Shown in pieces: positions 11,105-24,700 of a stretch of 64,000 bases of DNA. The notes beneath the pieces are model-generated. The model was not told where the DNA came from. It ran no database searches and saw only the letters and a program-made list of their open reading frames with translations. Within the stretch, counting starts at the first letter, position 1. Each line of letters opens with the position of its first letter. The stretch is from Anisodus tanguticus (lineage: Eukaryota; Streptophyta; Magnoliopsida; Solanales; Solanaceae), in contig CM067545.1 of the NCBI GenBank assembly GCA_034509755.1, positions 48,973,062 to 49,037,061 of the forward strand. Direction: 5' to 3'. Position numbers and translations under genes: made by a program.

Positions 11105-13267
11105 GGAAGTATGTTGTAAAGGGTGTCTGAAAATCTGAGAATATTGAGAATTGAAGTGCAAAAAAAGCTTAAAAGGTGTCTTCAATGGAGGTATTTTGGG
11201 TAATTTTGTGGCGGAAATGTTTAATTCAAATTGCAATGTTGTGACCGTTTAAAAAAGGAAAGGAAAATGATGATTACCGTTACTTTTGAAGTCTGGGTCA
11301 ACTTTTGGGCCTATTTGAATTGGGCCGGGGAAGTCCAAATGATTTGATTTTTGGGCTTGAATGTACTCGTGCTGCAGTAGGAAATGGCGCGTGTTTTCCC
11401 CAAAAGTATCCGATCTTGAATTTTTATCCCAGCTTAATAATTTTTTTTTAAAATGACATTAACTTTAAAAAAATCGCTGGAAAAACCTTCATTTTCCATC
11501 GGACATAAGTTTTAGTTTTTTCTTATAATGTATAACTTGTGGTTAATTGAGCAAGTCCAATATCTTGAAATATCTGACTTTTTGCCTTATAAGCAAAACT
11601 AATTTATGTCCACAACTTATGTTCGATGAACAACAAACCTAGTGAATTTAAGCGGAGACTATTTTTTAAAATCTTTGTTAAGTGAAGCCAAAAAATCAAG
11701 ACCACCCTAATGGAGGTCATTTGTGAACTTAACCCATGCTACATGCTTAAATACTTACTTTTGATTGTATACCAGGTATTCGGTACCCGCTTTAGGACCC
11801 GTCTAATTCGGATTTGCGACAAATAGGGGATCCTATTCATCCACTACGATCCTTTTGTGATGGATTATATACTTGATCACAAAGAAAATAATTTTTCTTT
11901 TTATTAAATAAATATATAATAGGATACATGTGACTCATAAATCAAAGCAAATTTAAAAATTTTTGTTGAGCTATAATCATATTTCCTATTTGAAACTTGT
12001 TATGTTTGGGAACTTTAACAGGAAAATACCAAGTTTGATTCAGTATTGCAATTTAGTTGGACATAATCTAAATCAAATCATACCTAGATTGTGTTAGATG
12101 ATTTTGTTTGACCAATATTGAGTGTTATTTGGGAAAATTTACTAAAATTGTTTGAAAGAGACTATTTTGAACCTACTACGAAAAAATAAGGGACTATTTT
12201 GGTCATTTTCCACCCTTTGTATTTAATAAGGAAAATGTGAACAATAATTCTTTAGGCCATTCGAACTGAAATCGCCATTCTCGAATTCCTCTCCAAACTC
12301 TTCTGACTTCAGGTAATTCTATAAACTTTCTATTTGACATTTTATGTGTTATATATATATATTTCAAAATATGGATTTTGCTCAATTTGAGTTGAAAAGT
12401 TTCAATTTTTTTCTTTCAAAATCCGAATAAGTTTCTGCTGATTATGATTTTGTGGTGTTAAACTGTTAATAGCTGTTTTAGGTCTGCATTTTAGTTTTTT
12501 ATTTTGTGGTTTTGTGTTTTTACTTTGGTCGGCAGCTAAACAATAATAATAAAACTTGCTGAGTATTATTGATTAGGAGAGTGTTTTCGGCGTGCTGTTT
12601 TTCCCAGTTTTTTTTTTTGGAAGAATTAACCTAAATAGCCACTCATTCAACCTCTTAAATTAACATTAGTCGATGGATGGATAATATATGCACAATTCAT
12701 GTATACTATGTGTATAACTGTATATAATGACTGTATAATCTATGTATATCGGCTAGGATAAGTAAACAGTGAATCCGGCCGGCTATTTGTGTAAAAAAAC
12801 CTTTCTTTTTTGCTGTTTCTTGCTATTGTTTTGCTCCGGCTATAATATGTGATTTAATGCTAATGAAATCACTCTATTCGTCCTTTACGTCCGTTTGTTG
12901 GAGCTGCATGTAAGTCCAGCTAATTTATGGTATTCCCGCAAAAACAACACAACAGTGGTATTTTTTGGCCAAAAGTGCACATTTTAGAAAAAAATCCATC
13001 CTCTTGTTCAATGTTCTTAATGTTTAACAAATTTCAAGAATCAAGAGTTGAGGTGAAGGAGAGGTAGCTTTATATTTTCGTTATGAGTCACAACCTTTAA
13101 AATATGCTTAGCTCATCAAACTTCACAATAGTAACACCAAGTGCTTTAAAACGTAGAGGCATAAAGATAGACACTATATTAGTCCCACAAACTTTTAATT
13201 CGAAAGTTTAAAATGATTTTTAAAATAGTTTTAAACATTATGTCAAAATGTTTGACAAAATGCTTCA
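11105..13267. other. Divergent intergenic region between kinesin and DSE1-like genes
   Basis: This 2.2-kb stretch separates the kinesin ATG (minus) from the DSE1-like ATG (plus) and should hold both promoters. A CT-rich stretch ending CTTCTGACTTCAG then GTAATT (12250-12316) could be a 5' noncoding exon with donor for the DSE1-like gene (inference). A MITE-like repeat lies at 12635-12800. No other gene is seen. Confidence 0.5.
12635..12800. mobile_element. MITE-like repeat (AACCTAAATAGCC family)
   Basis: It starts GAAGAATTAACCTAAATAGCC and ends GGCCGGCTATTTGTGTAAA, with TATGTATA/ATGTATATCGG-rich interior. The start is the reverse complement of the right end of the kinesin intron 1 copy (GGCTATTTAGGTTAATTCTTC), so this is a dispersed family with imperfect inverted ends. 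Confidence 0.6.
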
Positions 13268-16200
13268 ATGGCAGAACAAGGCATGAGTGGAAGACCAGCG
13301 CCAGACCCGGTGTCAGTGCTACGAGATCACCGCGCTTCTGTCGCTGACATTTGTTTTCATCCTTCTAACAACATCTTATTTTCTGGGTATGAACTTTTCA
13401 AGTTGTTTATGGCCTTTTACATTGATCGTAAGTCAAACTGATTAGTTACATACTTCAGTGACATTTCAGGTCAACTGATGGAGAATTGCGGATTTGGAAT
13501 ACTGTACAGCGTCGTACAGTTTCTTCTGCTTGGTGCAGTTTATAATTCCTCTATTCCATTTTATCTGACACACTTTCCTTTTCACACACGAATCTATGGA
13601 GTGTTTTCAAAAGTCTTTCTTTCCTAGACTTCATGCCGAGTCAAACACTACCACATAAATTGGGATGGTATAATGTTTTGGTTGGCTCCCGATTTTCATC
13701 ATGTTTTCTGAATTTATTCTTTGCCCACTCTGATTAATTCGTATTGAGGCGTAGTAACTGTTATAGTATGAACTTTATGCAACCCAACTAGTTTGAGACG
13801 GTGGCCTAGCTGGTATTGAGAACTTACTCTTAGCGGAACCGAATTAGTTGGGGATTGAGGCTTAGCTGTGGTTGTGCTTGGAACTTCTTTTTAACCAACT
13901 AGTTTGGGATTGAGGTGTACTCGTAGTACTCTGAATTTATGCTTGGAATCATAACACAGTTGGAATTTAAAGCTAATTATTGTTGCCTGCAGGGTGCATA
14001 GTGCAGCACATGGGGTTATTTGTGTTGCTGCAAGTCCTGTTCTTGGGGATAACAAAGTTATCAGGTGTGTCTGTCTTTCTCTTTCTAATCGTTGTTAATT
14101 TGTTTGATATTTCAGTCAGTAATAATATTGTCACAATGCCTTTGAGTTTGAATGGAGGATGTTTTAGTCCCTCTCTTATTCCGGATAGGTGGGTTAATTT
14201 GATTGAACGTTTGACTTTTCTATTTCCACAGCCAGGGCAGAGATGGTACTGTCAAATGTTGGGATTTTGGAGGAGGGGGTTTGTCCAGGTATTCAGGTTT
14301 ACATATTTTAAAGTATACATTAATGTTGGTGTCTTCTCGTGTTAAGTTAATACTGGATACTTTACATAGAGTCTTATTAGTTTGCATCTTGATTCATTTG
14401 TTAATTGCATAGCGGGTGGTGTGGTTCTCTTGAATGTTCACATTAAAAAGTTATTTGGTTTATGAAAGATTGCTGATTTTGTTGCCCCGGGTTCTTGGTT
14501 CAAAGTTAATCACATCCTCTTTACCATCATCACTTCTAAGAAACTAAACACATTATGCCCCCTTTTTTTCTGTAAGTTAAATCATTGTGTGTTCCTTCTG
14601 GGTGCTAGGAGAAAATATCTGGAACCCCAAACGTGGTGTCAGATCCTACATCATCCGCACCTTGATGTATTGAATTTCAAGACTATGCAGACATTGATAT
14701 ATTAGTCGTATCAAGAAACTAAACCTTCCAAATATTAGACCTTCTACCTCTGATTATAGCAAAGTTGATGTAAAAACGAAAAAAGTCTTGTGATCTAAAA
14801 CATTTTCATGATACTAGAAGATGGCATTGGGGCTTAGCATGGGGAAGCTTTTGCTGCGGTACCACTCCCTACCAATTTCTTTCTTAAACTTTATTTACAA
14901 AACCATCTAAAAGTCTTTGCAACCTGATGGTTTTGTAGTAATAAATGAATTTGTGATATGTCAGTGTATCAGCAGAAAGGGTACTCCCAATGCATCAGTT
15001 TTAATCAAAATCAATTCGCATGAAATGCAAGGACAAATGCAGAAATTCCCAAACTTTGCTGTCATGTTAGTTTGACTTCTGTTACCCTTTGACGGTGTTC
15101 AATCTCCGATTACCTTATGATTAGGAATACTGTTGTGCTTTCAACAGGACACCGTTACTTACATTAAAGACGAACTCTTATCACTTCTGCAAACTATCGA
15201 TTGCAAAGTCACCAAGTGAGGCATTGAAGATTGATGATCTGGAGATCAAAGAAAATGTTGATGACATGCAAGGAGATCAACCCACTGATTCCACGAAATC
15301 CAAAGGTCTTCTATCTCTTGCTTGCCTTTTCTTCACTTTGCAGTTCATCATTTCTTAATTAAGCTGTCTATAACTTCTGAAATTTAGATTACAGCAGATT
15401 TTGAGATATTGCCTTACTGAATGTTGCAAATCTAGATCATATTGCCCTGGCAGACTTGTCTTTAGATTTTGGGTATGGTTTACATATCGTTAGGGAAAGT
15501 TCAAAGTCAGTTCTGAAAGCCAATCCCTCCTGTGCTTAAGAAATAGACCAATACTTATGTTCTGTAAAACATGCTAATTACCAGTCATTTCTCTAAAAAG
15601 ATCAAATCCTCAAATATTTATTATAAGATCTCCTCCAATTTGAAGTGTCAAATTTGATAACATCTATAGGCAACATGGTGTGAGTAGGTCTGAAGAAAGC
15701 TTCCCAAACACTTTAATCATCCAAATTCCCCTTAATGACAGAAGTTCCATCAACAATGCTTTTAGTCAAAGGTCTTTCACATGAAGCTCTGGCGAAGGCC
15801 TTCTGGTAGTTAGTACCTTTGCGGTAAGATTAAAATACCATACTGTTAAGTCTCATGTGTTGTATATAACATCAAGACGTAATATCAAGAAATGGAATTA
15901 ATATACTCAAGAAAAACAGTCTGTTGTGGTTTTTGTTGTATCGCAAGACTTGACAAATGAGTGTTTTTTATACTAGCGCTTATATGTAGCTTGAAATCTT
16001 TGAGCTATTCCTTTCCTTTATATTGATGTGGTTCTCAACTAAAGTATGCTTCTTTGTTTACATGGATTTGACTGGTTTCCGTATTGCTCTAATATTGTCT
16101 GAGTGATAAGATTGTTTAACATATTGAGATTTTCAGGTAAGGAGCTCAGTGAAGGACCAAAATATGTTGCTATAGCAGGAGAACAATCTTCTGTGGTTAG

Positions 16201-19200
16201 TTGATGGCTATTTCTGATATTTTATCTTTTCTTTTGAGTTTGTCTTATGGAATTTACTGAACACTAACCAATCCATATGCAAAAGGTTGAGATTTGGGAT
16301 GTCAATACTGCCAAAAGAATTGCACAGCTGCCTCATAGCTCTGGTAGCCTCTTAAATCAGACTCCGAACCAAAGAGGTCTGTTTTTTTCTTTTTTGTAGC
16401 TATTTTTGAAAACTAGTTTTGTGAGATCTTACTGTGGTTTGGATAACTTTGAATGATCGTTTACTTCTTAGAAGGTATGTTGAACTTTAGGATTTTTATG
16501 AGAATTAATTACTGCATTTCCATCTTGTGATATCTCTGGATGTTGGTGGATCTAAAGTAGTGGGTGAGAAGGTACTAGAAAATATTAGGTCACTGAGGTG
16601 TGACGCCTGAGTGTCAAGACTCATAACTTTTCTTAGATGACATTAGATATTTGTGATCATAGTCAATGTAGGAGCTTGTAGAGATAGCAAGAAGTAACTC
16701 CCAAATTTTTATTATTTAATTGCCAAGCCTAGGAAGTCTCTCAGAAATTTGGGTGTTACTTCTTGGAGGCATACATTGACTAGTAACAAACTCCAATTTG
16801 CGTGGTTGTTGAAAATAGCCTTATAATAGTTTTGTCGTGATAAGGTAAAAATATTATTAATAAAAACCAAGAAGGTACATAAAAGTACAACAAAAATAGC
16901 CTTATAAAAGTGCTTTAAAAAAAGGCAGCCCGGTGCACTAAGCTCCCGCTATGCGCAACATCCAGGGAAGGGCCGACCACAAGGGTCACAATAAGATAAA
17001 TTGAGATGCATCTAAAGCTTCAACGATTTTCTTTCAGTAGCTTTTGGAGCACCTTCTATGGACACTTTAGAATGGAAAAAAATTTCAAAAGGGAAATTGT
17101 AACTTCTGAAATCCATGTTAGGGCTTGTACAAGTTAAACATAAAAAATGCACAACCGCATGTTATTTTTTACAGAAAGTATGTGTTGGTACAACAAAATG
17201 TTCTAGTGCTTTCCACAAATTGGAATTTCCAAACTACCAGTTCCAAGACCTGGGATAAGCAGGGAGAGGGTTGGAGGTAGAAATATTTTTTAAGATGCAA
17301 TGATGTAGTACCTCATCGAGAGTTTACTGTATTTTGCTTATTTATGTACTTTCGAATTCTCTTCTCTAGCTTGTAGCATACGCTTTGGTATCTGCTTGTA
17401 AAGCTTTGGTATCTCTACCTCAGGATACTCACTGTTGTTTCGCCTTTTAATTTAATTTAAAATATCCGTTTGCATTTGCTCATAAAGTAAGTTACCGCAG
17501 GAATGTGCCTGGCAGTCCAAGCGTTTTTACCTTCTGAATCTCAGGGGCTCCTAAGTGTTATGGCAGGGTTTGTCCTCATATCTCTAATAATAACCTAATT
17601 TGACATTTTCTTGTATACGTGTATTTACATTCGTATTCATATGTCTGTGCTTCCTTGTATACTTGTATTTGCTTCTGTGTATACATATCAAAATTCCCTG
17701 AATGTTTAATGCCCCTAGATATGACTACAGAAAAGATTTCTAAACTACAGTGGAGCATTCGAAATGCTTGTATGGTAAAATCTACAATTATGCTTCTTTG
17801 ATCACTCTTAGATGTGAAGTGATTCTGGGACACAGATGTTGATTTAACTTTAACAAATAACAATTTCAACATGTCCTGCAATGTGAGGAATTCTCTTTCT
17901 ACTTCTAGATGACTGACTGGACTTCATTTTTTCAGTGGTTTGTTTCTAAACCCTCATACAGCCTCTTTCCGATCTCAGTCAAAGGCAATATTTCTGTCTT
18001 AGTTTCCTAAGCCATCAATCTCTCTGCCTCTTTTACTAGCATTTACAACTTCACTCTAGAACATTATCGAGAGAATGTATTCCATACTAGCTGTCCAATT
18101 GGATATCATGTGCATTGGAACCAAATAGGCCCTTAGACAAGTAACATAGCCAGAAGCCAAACTGTTATCTCGAAATTTATTTCACATTGAAGGTTTTTAT
18201 ATTCAATCAATTCAATATATAAAATCACGCACTGATAGTTGTCCCTGTTTTCAAAGAATTGTGAACTGGACTGAAAAATGATACAAGGATCTTCAGTTCT
18301 TAACAGCGAGATAATTTAAATTTTCGTAGTGAGATTACTGTACAATGCTTGAAAAATGATGATTCATCACATAAAAATGTGTGATCATGCTACTCTTTTC
18401 GACTCCTGACAGAGTAGGGACGTGATATAACTAGGATTCTTTCTTCGATAAAATTTCTATTAAAAAATGATATACGTGTATTTCGTCACTTGGTGATTGA
18501 CTTACCAAACTAGATTCAAATACATATACCTACAGGTATGAGGATGGATCCATTGCTTGGTGGGACTTACGTAATCCGGGAGTTCCATTGACTTCAGTCA
18601 AGTTTCATTCAGAACCAGGCACATTATTCTACCATACATAAAACGCTCCATAATGCACCTTTCCTAGTTCCATTGGCATTCTTACAACAGGCATAATAGT
18701 CATCTTGTCTTCTCCGTACAGTTTTAAGCTTATGCATAGATGGATCATGCAAAGGTGGTCTTTCTGGAGCTGCTGATGAGAAAATTTTGATATTTGCATT
18801 GGACCATTCTAGGGTAACTCCAACTTAATCTCTAATTGCAAGATATTCTATTGTTGGATGGTGCTGTTGATGTGCATGTATTTTTCACATAAACTCCTCT
18901 TATAGAAAGAAAATATTACTAAACGTCTCGGTTGATGACTGATTTGAAATTGATTTTGAAATGTGCATGCCTTAATTCCATGAGGAAAATTTGATTCTGA
19001 TGTTTGAAGGTCACTTGTTTGAGCTGATCATCCTTTGTAATATTGTGTTGAATCTGTGAATATGTGTAGTTTCTCTATTGCAGCATACACTGTCAGGCCA
19101 AGGAAAAACACTGTCCACACTTAGTAAATATATTTCTGCAGTTTGCAGTTATTAATAGTTATTAGTTGTGGACCTTGCACATGGTGGCTTTCATTTGTAC

Positions 19201-20122
19201 AGAACTTCCTTTTGTATTTTATTTATTTATATATTTGCAGGTCTATTATCTGGTGAATGTAATCTTTCTACTTTTCCTGTAAACTAGGGTTCTTGTTTGA
19301 TCAGAAAAGAAATTGTTTTGGAGAGACCTGGCGTAGCGGGTACCTCAATCCGTCCAGACGGGAAAATTGCTGCAACTGCTGGTTGGGATCAGCGGTAGGG
19401 AGATTCAGAGACTTTCAAACTGTCAATTTGTGTAATTTGTGTATAAAAAAGAACATTTTTTTTATAAGCGTCAATGAAAGAACATGATGTGATCGTTGTA
19501 TTAAAAGTTATAGCTTCCATTAAGGCAGAAGGAAACATGAATGTAGTGTTTACGTTGTGATCTTGTTTATTAAGGTCAGACAGTGTTAAATGTTAAATGT
19601 ACTCTCCTGGAAGCATCACACTTTTTTTTCAAAGTAGAAATTTCACTTTTTTGATCTTGTACGGGTATAGATTTTTTAACAATGGAGTTCGCACATTCCT
19701 TTAAGATAGGTGCTTGTGAGATATTCTACTATTTGTTGCTTTATTTGAGTTCTTTTAGCATTGTGTTTAAGCATGTCGCTGATGTATTTAAATGTCACTC
19801 TAACGTTAGCTGATTCACTTATCTTCTATTGTCAGGGTTAGAATTTACAATTATCGCAAAGGAAACCCTTTGGCTATTTTGAAATATCATCATGCCACGG
19901 TAAGCCATACGCTTTTCTCTGTCAAACTGACTTGATTCCGTTCTTTTTGTCTCTCACTCTCATGGATCCTGGATATATCCGCGTAAATTCTCTATGACAC
20001 TCCTGCACAATATGTTTTTGCAGTGCAATGCTGTTTCATTCTCTGCTGACAGTAAATTATTGGCCTCTGCGTCTGAAGATACAACAGTGGCTCTATGGGA
20101 ACTGTATCCTCCTAGAACATGA
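13268..20122 (+). CDS. DSE1: WD40-repeat protein, DSE1/TANMEI-like (GNB1L-like)
   Basis: Thirteen exons: 13268-13386, 13470-13532, 13993-14064, 14232-14288, 15148-15305, 16137-16195, 16286-16376, 17501-17567, 18536-18618, 18722-18813, 19288-19394, 19836-19899, 20024-20122. Phases agree and give 376 aa. WD40 signatures run along the chain: VLRDHRASVADICFHP, GELRIWNTV, SQGRDGTVKCWDF, VEIWDVNTAKRI, GYEDGSIAWWDLRNP, SGAADEKILIFALDHSR, ERPGVAGTSIRPDGKIAATAG, VRIYNYRKGN, LASASEDTTVALWELYPP. Length and motif order match Arabidopsis At4g29860, named for plasmodesmatal size-exclusion and embryo phenotypes (family knowledge, recalled). The WD repeats should fold as a beta-propeller scaffold; the molecular partner is not evident from sequence. 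Intron 9 starts with GC instead of GT. Introns carry repeats, including an Au SINE at about 16920-16995. Confidence 0.92.
13545..13660. mobile_element. Degenerate Stowaway-like MITE in DSE1 intron 2
   Basis: CTCTATTCCATTTTATCTGACACACTTTCC on the left and ACACTACCACATAAATTGGGATGG on the right resemble the ends of the 44064 copy, strongly eroded. Confidence 0.5.
16920..16998 (-). mobile_element. Au SINE 3' part in DSE1 intron 7
   Basis: The reverse complement ends in GCATAGCGGGAGCTTAGTGC then ACCGGGCTGCCTTTTTTT, the Au family 3' terminus. The 5' part with boxes A and B is missing. Confidence 0.8.
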
Positions 20123-21795
20123 TGTTTTATCGTAATTGTTAATCCTCTTCTAAATTAGTTCTTTAGAGAACAATGAACTTCTATACAAACAGTGCTTTGT
20201 GGGTCATGATGGTCCATTATAAAGACTTTTTCTGGGACGTAATTTTTATGTGTGCTTTTAGCCATGGAGTTCGTGATTGTATGGTTCATAGATTGATATG
20301 AAGAAGCACTTATTTATTGGTAATGTTCACTCTTTTATATTCGAAATGTACCTCGCGAAGAGCATTATAATCTGCTCCACGAATAGCCCCTATGTATTTT
20401 TCGTGGTGGATGAATAATCTTTCATAATCTGGTGTCGGACTAGCTTTTGTAGGAGTAGATCATTTTTCAGTCTTAAGATATCTTAAGATTTTGAAAATCC
20501 TTTTGACACTTGTAAGAACATATTACTAGTTTTTAAGTTAGGAAAACCTTAGCTAACTTTGGTTGCAAACTGCACATAAATTACTATAATACACATTCGT
20601 TTTTATTAATGTTTAGCTTAAGTTTGCACCTCTTTCATAAACAATCCTTATAAACAAGGTTTCATCCGGTAAAAATGTACTCGTATAAGGTGTTTACACC
20701 CAATCAATAAATGTAAAACATGTGTCTTTCATACCCCAATTAATCATCAATCATTAATCATAATTAAGTGATAATGTTATTCTTACTGCTAGATGCGGAT
20801 AAATATGTACTGTTTCATCAACCTCCCTACATTATGCAATTTCACTATCCACTTGTGCCAGTTATTAATTTCGGAACATGAGCTTGTAATTGGAAAAAAA
20901 TGAAAAGGGGAAATTGCTAAACTTGTCCCGCTAAAACAGTTACTACTTTTTTTGTGAACACATTTGTAAAACTCAAATCACATAATTTTTCACATTTGTA
21001 CCAAGATTGATAATGATAACTTTTTGCTTAAGTAACTTATATGGTTCGGAAAAATCTACCCACACTCGATGTTTACCCACTTAAAATGGATCACTTACAT
21101 GGTGATTTACAAAATGTCTTTTTTAGGCCATATTTAAATTCTAGGAAAAATTAAGCTCTATTCTGTTGAGAGAAGATATTTACGCCATGTAGTCTATATT
21201 TTGAGTTTGTTACCCGGTTTAACCCATATTTTGTATAAACACTTTTTTATACTTTTATACAAGATTGATACATTATGTGTAATGCTTTCCCAAATATAAT
21301 GTTGTATAATATTGTATATTGAAGTATGCGGTGTAATATTTATATCAGATATATGCTTTTTAAAAAAATTCCTTAAATTGATCTCTATTTTAAAAAGTTG
21401 ATAAAAATATAATCCTTAAAAAATTAGTCTTTTGAATAAGGTTAGACTCATGTCCAAAATTTATTCATATATTTCTCGACCTTACCGTTAAAATATTAAA
21501 CTGTTGTTTAACTTTATAATAATTTATAAAATTTTAGATCGTCATTCAACATATTGTCATAAATTTTTTAATTTATTTGGAAGAAATCCTTAGACAGTAA
21601 TCTACACGTCCATAAGTTGCAACATTTTTTTTAATGTCTCTACAACATAAAAGGTCAACAGCAATATTAAGCCATAATATAGAAGTGTTACTGTAATTTA
21701 AAAAAAAAGATTAAAAAAAAAACGAAAAAGGGACTTTCTTTAGAGATATATATATATATGAAAATCTACTGTAAGCAAAATGAAGCAAATCAAGA
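20123..21795. other. Intergenic between DSE1-like and methyltransferase genes
   Basis: AT-rich sequence with no gene or element I can recognise. It should hold the DSE1-like 3'UTR and the methyltransferase promoter. A TATATATATATATG run lies at about 21746-21760, close to the chosen ATG. Confidence 0.5.
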
Positions 21796-24700
21796 ATGCA
21801 AATTTCCATTACAATGAACACTCATTGGATTTCTCCTTCCTATATATATTTCCCACAAATTAAAGCTTCAACGTTAGAACCCACAACCAAAACTCAACCA
21901 TTTAGCTCAAAACCAAATTCTACAACTGAAAAAATTGAATGTTTACCCTTTAATGTGAATTCCATCACTAGTACTTCAAACCCTTTTGTCAAACACTGCC
22001 TTAAGCTTCGCCAAAGCTCTTCTTATCGACATTCTCATGGTTCTGTTCTTGTTGTCGGTTCTACCCCTATTAGGTAACTTTCATTTCCTCCTCCTAATTT
22101 TCTACTATTTTTTTCTTGAAAATTTGGATGGCAATTTAGTAATTTTGGGTGCTTATTTTTTTTGGGGGGGGGGGGGGGGGAGGTGGGGTGTTGGGAGGGT
22201 TTGAGTGGGGCGGGGTTGGGTAGTGGTTGGGGGTTGTTGGGTATTGGGTGGGGGATTGGGTGGGAGGAACTCAGAACCCCCTTGCAGGAAATTTACAAAG
22301 GTTAAAAATTATTTTTATGTATATATATATTAGATGTTGAATCGCCTTGACTTATTTGTTTGTGTATTGTTTTTTATGTTTGTAATCTGAACCACCTTGA
22401 TGGGAAATTTACACCGTAAAAATGATTAATTTTTATGCATATATAGTAGATAGTGGACCCTTATTTGTGTATTTTTTTTTATGTAGTCACTCTTATCTTA
22501 TCTTATGTTCTTTAAGCTTTGAGTTTGGGTATGGATTTTTCAATTTTGGGTAACAATTGAGGGCTTTGTCTTTGGTATGGGTTATTTCATCTGATTTAAT
22601 CAGTAATTTTTTTTGTTAAGTAGTTTAGTTAGTAATCTTTGATATGGATTGCTGTATAGTACTCTAAAAGAATGGTTTTGCACTAATAACCATGTATGGT
22701 TTTGCACTAATAACCATGTATGGAAAACAATGAAATTGATTAATGTCAAATCAACTACTATCTAGTAGTGGTTTTAAAGAATAAAATACTTTTTAGCTTA
22801 AGTATGAATAGTTTGAAGTTTCATGCCTGAATACATGTTAGATATACAATTCTCTTTTCTCTTTGCCCATTTACGTGTTCCTTTTTCATTTTTTTGGTTT
22901 TCTTTTTCCCTATATGTTGAGAAGGGAGTCTTGGCGTAATCGGTAAAGTTGCTATTATGTGATCAGGGGGTCATGAGTTTAAGCCGTGAAAGCAGCCTCT
23001 TGCAGAAATGCAGGTTAAGCGTACAATAGACCCTTGTAGTCCGGCCCTTTCCCGGACCTCGCACATAGTGGAGCTTAGTGCACCGGGCTACCTTTTTTCC
23101 CTATATGTTGACTTTAGCTATTTCATGTCCTTAATGTGATGTCGGTAGTCCTTGTTGGTCGTCCTTCGTTAAATCCTTTAGCTTGACACATTTTAAAACC
23201 AAGTTGTTATAGTTGTTGGATTGTGAAGCCTTTGCCTTAATGCTGAGTTAGAACTTAGAAGAATATTCCGTTCCCCTTTCGAATATTCACACACAGAATT
23301 CTTGCAATTTGGTGAAGCACAGTGTAGATCGTACTTAGTCCCATAGGGACTCACTTTCTTTTGACACATAGCAGAATCTCGAAATACTCGAGCAAGTAAT
23401 AGTGCAGGATGAAAATCTCATGAATTAGTTCAGATTTAAACAATGTTGTCTTGTTACTCATTAAACCAATCTATATGACCTTTCTCAGGGAGATATATAG
23501 TTTTCAAGAAAGAGTACAAGAGAGACCTATTACATTAGACTGCTTACTTGTGCTCGATGAGGCTCATATACCTGAAGACCTAAATCTTCAATCAGTTCGC
23601 CTTGTCCGCATCAGTTCAACGGTGATGAAGAAACTCTCTGGTTTACAGTCGATTGATTCTATTGAAATGATCGCGTTAATGAAAATCCCCTCAATATTTC
23701 ACAGTGTTGATGATGAATTTCCAGACGAAGACTGCAGTAAATGGTTCCAGAATGCTCATCGAGTTCTAGTTCTTGATGGAATCCAGGTAATAATTTATTT
23801 AGACCCTGATCTTTAGCAGCTTGGAATCTTTTGTTTTTCCTTCCTACTCAGAAGAATCAACGGTAACTAGGACTGCTAATGTCTAGAATGAATGATACTT
23901 GATTTCTTTTAAACTCATGTTCTAATACTAATGTGAAAAAAAAAATTGTCATCTTCAATGAAGAAAGGTGAGAATCACGAGGTCTTAGCCTCTCAGGTTC
24001 AATTCCCAGAGGAGGCAAAAAATACTAGGTGATTCTTTCCATCCGTCCAATGCCTTGGTAGATAGGGTTACTCGGTATCTGTGCTTGTGGGGATAGCAGG
24101 TACCCCATGAAATTAGTTGAGGTGTGCATAAGCTGGTCTGAACACCACAGTTATAAAAAAAATATTGTTATCTTCACCTAGTGCAAATTCAAGTGTATAG
24201 GAAACTTAGAAATTGACAAATTGTGCTAAAGAATAATATTTACAATCCAATAAATGACAGTAGTTTTGGCACCGAAGGGTGTGGCGTGGTGGTCAATGAA
24301 GTGGACTAAGAATAATAAGGGCTCAGTTTCAAATCCCAGTGGAGGCTAAATGGTGTATAGAGTTATCCGGTACCTGTCCTGATGGTAGGTTACTGGAATT
24401 AATCGAAGTGCACTCAAGCTAGTCTCGGCACTACGGTTGTAAAAAAATAATAATAATTAATGGCAGTAATTTCGCTTTCTTTAGGTTGTCTTAATTTCCT
24501 TAGCGTGTAAAAGAAAAGTTCCTTGTAGCTGTTAGATACAGTGGAGGACTAATATATTACAGTATTTGCTATAACTAGTTCATGCTAGTAGTCGTAGTAT
24601 TATTCTGGTATTTGTCTTTCGATTTCTGTTACTATTTATTATTTCTTGTACTTTGATTATCGTATTATTTTGTGGTAGTTATGGCTCTTTTTTTCCGTCG

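Noticed and set aside
11105..11236. Upstream in-frame start for the kinesin at 11236
   Set aside because: It adds 44 residues of basic/hydrophobic sequence with no domain; the downstream ATG at 11104 has a better context. Not excluded without 5' data.
19083..19090. An 8-nt micro-exon (CATACACT) in the DSE1-like gene
   Set aside because: It fits the frame, but a simpler model works: exon 11 starting at 19288 (GSCLIRKEIVLERPG) is in phase and matches the family.
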